From the NCBI GenBank assembly GCA_005809115.1, contig SYLK01000604.1, positions 1-6,542 on the forward strand: a DNA stretch of 6,542 bases, written 5' to 3'. The notes under the pieces were generated by a model. It saw only the letters and a program-made list of their open reading frames with translations, made no database searches and was not told where the DNA came from. Positions 5,181-6,542 of this stretch are shown one piece after another (the first letter of the stretch is position 1; each line of letters opens with the position of its first letter). The position numbers and the translations under genes were made by a program. The stretch comes from Planctomyces sp. Lineage in GTDB: Bacteria; Planctomycetota; Planctomycetia; Planctomycetales; Planctomycetaceae.

Positions 5181-6542
5181 TCAGTCCGTCGCAGTGTTCA
5201 GGGCCTCTCGCAGGGCAGACTGCAGCCCGTCGATCTGAGCCTGCGTCCGTTTTTCCGTCACCGCGACGATAAAGCAGTTTTCCGGCTGCGGAATCCCGCG
5301 AGAGTTCCGATCCCCCAGCGACGGTCCCGCGTTGAATCCTCGGCGGGCCAGCTTCGGCAGCAATCGGCTGGCTGGCATGGGAGTTCGGATGGCAAATTCA
5401 CGGAAGAACGGCTGCTGAAAACACAGTTCCACGCCCGGAATCTGCGACAGCCTGGCGGCCGCATATCTGGCCTTCCGATGGCACAACTCGGCCAGCTGCC
5501 GCAGTCCCTGTTTTCCGATCACTGACAGAAATACCGCAGTCCGGAGCGCCATCAGCCCCTGATTCGTGCAGATGTTGCTGGTTGCCTTGTCGCGACGAAT
5601 GTGCTGTTCTCGTGCCTGGAGGTTCAGCACATAACATTCACGGCCTTTTCGATCCGTGGTACGCCCGATCAGACGTCCGGGCATCTTTCGCAGAAACTCC
5701 TGCCGGCATGTGAAAATCCCCAGCAGCGGACCGCCGAACTGCAGCGGAGTTCCCAGGGGCTGACCTTCTGCCACGGCAATGTCCACGCCATAATCGGCCG
5801 GCTTCTTCAGCAGCCCCGGACTGACGGCGTCAAACGACAGGACCGCCAGCGCTCCGGCCGCATGAGCCACCTGTGTGATGGCCGCAATGTCTTCCAGGCA
5901 GCCGAAAAAATTGGGCTGCTGCATCACGACGGCACACGTGTCCGGGGTCGTCGCGGCCGCCACATCGGCGGGAGAAATGACGCCCGATGCGGACTCGATC
6001 ACCACGATTTCCGTCCCGGACCGAGCCAGATAAGTCTCCAGCACGCGCAGGTATTCCGGATGCAGCGTGCCGGCTGCCACAACTCTGCCGTGGCGGCTGG
6101 TCGCGCGGATTGCCATGAATACGGCCTCGCTGAGTGCGGTCCCGCCCTCATACAGACTGGCATTCGAAACGTCCATTCCCGTGAGGCGGCAGATCAGCGA
6201 CTGATACTCGTAGAACGCCCGCAGCGTCCCCTGACTCGCTTCGGCCTGATACGGGGTGTAAGCCGTATAGAATTCTCCGCGCGAGGTGATTTCATCAACC
6301 ACCGCCGGAATGAAATGATCATACACCCCGCCCCCGAGAAAACAGACCGGTGCCGGCCGATCGAAGTTTCCCAGGCGGGATTCCATTTCCTGCTGCAGCG
6401 CCAGCTCGGACATGGCTTCGGGAAGGTTCAGTTCGCGGGTCAGCTGCAGCGGACCAGGAATCTGCTGAAACAACTCATCAACATGGCTGACCCCGATCTT
6501 CTCCAGCATCTGCTGTCGCTGTGCGGGGGTGTCAAACAAATA
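5181..6542 (-). CDS. gcvPA: Glycine dehydrogenase (decarboxylating) subunit 1, 5'-partial
   Basis: This is the N-terminal half of the split P-protein of the glycine cleavage system. With GcvPB it decarboxylates glycine and passes the aminomethyl group to the lipoyl arm of H-protein, in the cytoplasm. I recognise the family from the CFLGGGVYDHFIPA block (about residues 66-79 counted from the codon at 6539), EFYTAYTPYQAEASQGTLRA (89-108), YEGGTALSEA (130-139) and the KATSNICTNQGLMAL block (318-332). The catalytic PLP lysine is not here; it belongs to the partner subunit. The only start-like codon inside the window is TTG at 6539, but I do not think it is the start: the preceding codon (6540-6542) is TAT, and family members usually begin with a short Met-x-Tyr-Leu-Phe stretch, so TTG is probably the internal Leu of that motif. 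The true start would then lie a few bases outside the window. About 453 residues are visible, close to full length. The stop is TGA at 5181-5183. gcvPB follows after 145 nt. Confidence 0.96.
   Translation of the reverse strand, partial: YLFDTPAQRQQMLEKIGVSHVDELFQQIPGPLQLTRELNLPEAMSELALQQEMESRLGNFDRPAPVCFLGGGVYDHFIPAVVDEITSRGEFYTAYTPYQAEASQGTLRAFYEYQSLICRLTGMDVSNASLYEGGTALSEAVFMAIRATSRHGRVVAAGTLHPEYLRVLETYLARSGTEIVVIESASGVISPADVAAATTPDTCAVVMQQPNFFGCLEDIAAITQVAHAAGALAVLSFDAVSPGLLKKPADYGVDIAVAEGQPLGTPLQFGGPLLGIFTCRQEFLRKMPGRLIGRTTDRKGRECYVLNLQAREQHIRRDKATSNICTNQGLMALRTAVFLSVIGKQGLRQLAELCHRKARYAAARLSQIPGVELCFQQPFFREFAIRTPMPASRLLPKLARRGFNAGPSLGDRNSRGIPQPENCFIVAVTEKRTQAQIDGLQSALREALNTATD

Overview
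The window is an ordinary-looking bacterial chromosomal segment in which every credible gene lies on the minus strand, so transcription runs from high to low coordinates. The moderately high GC content, the split glycine decarboxylase genes (gcvPA/gcvPB), a stand-alone lipoate/octanoate transferase after them, an FHA protein with a long Pro/Met/Gly/Tyr-rich tail and an exported LamG-type protein of a kind I recall from planctomycetes together suggest a member of the Planctomycetota, probably Planctomycetales. This is inference from protein style; there is no rRNA or marker gene to settle it.

Right half (about 6542 down to 2641), one metabolic group: gcvPA (5' end cut by the window edge), a 145-nt spacer, gcvPB, a 61-nt spacer, then a BPL/LplA/LipB-fold lipoyl-attachment enzyme. 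The two P-protein subunits form the PLP-dependent decarboxylase of the glycine cleavage system. The third enzyme plausibly supplies the lipoyl (or octanoyl) group carried by the H-protein that P-protein works with. gcvT and gcvH are not in the window; they may lie just beyond position 6542.

Middle (2640-2271): a 370-nt stretch with no convincing gene, which probably separates two transcription units and holds the leader of the next gene.

Left half (2270-191): three closely spaced genes, namely a phosphothreonine-binding FHA-domain protein with a disordered tail, a 77-residue helical protein of unknown function, and a secreted LamG (concanavalin A-like) protein. Gaps of 36 and 40 nt suggest co-transcription. 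Nothing in the sequence links their functions. Positions 1-190 are downstream of the LamG gene and hold no recognisable gene.

I found no tRNA, rRNA, CRISPR, insertion sequence, riboswitch or phage-like feature, and no clear sign of a new multi-gene system. The points most worth a second look are the catalytic identity of the lipoyl enzyme (it keeps a Cys where LipM-type octanoyltransferases have theirs), the small unknown protein, and the unusual FHA tail.
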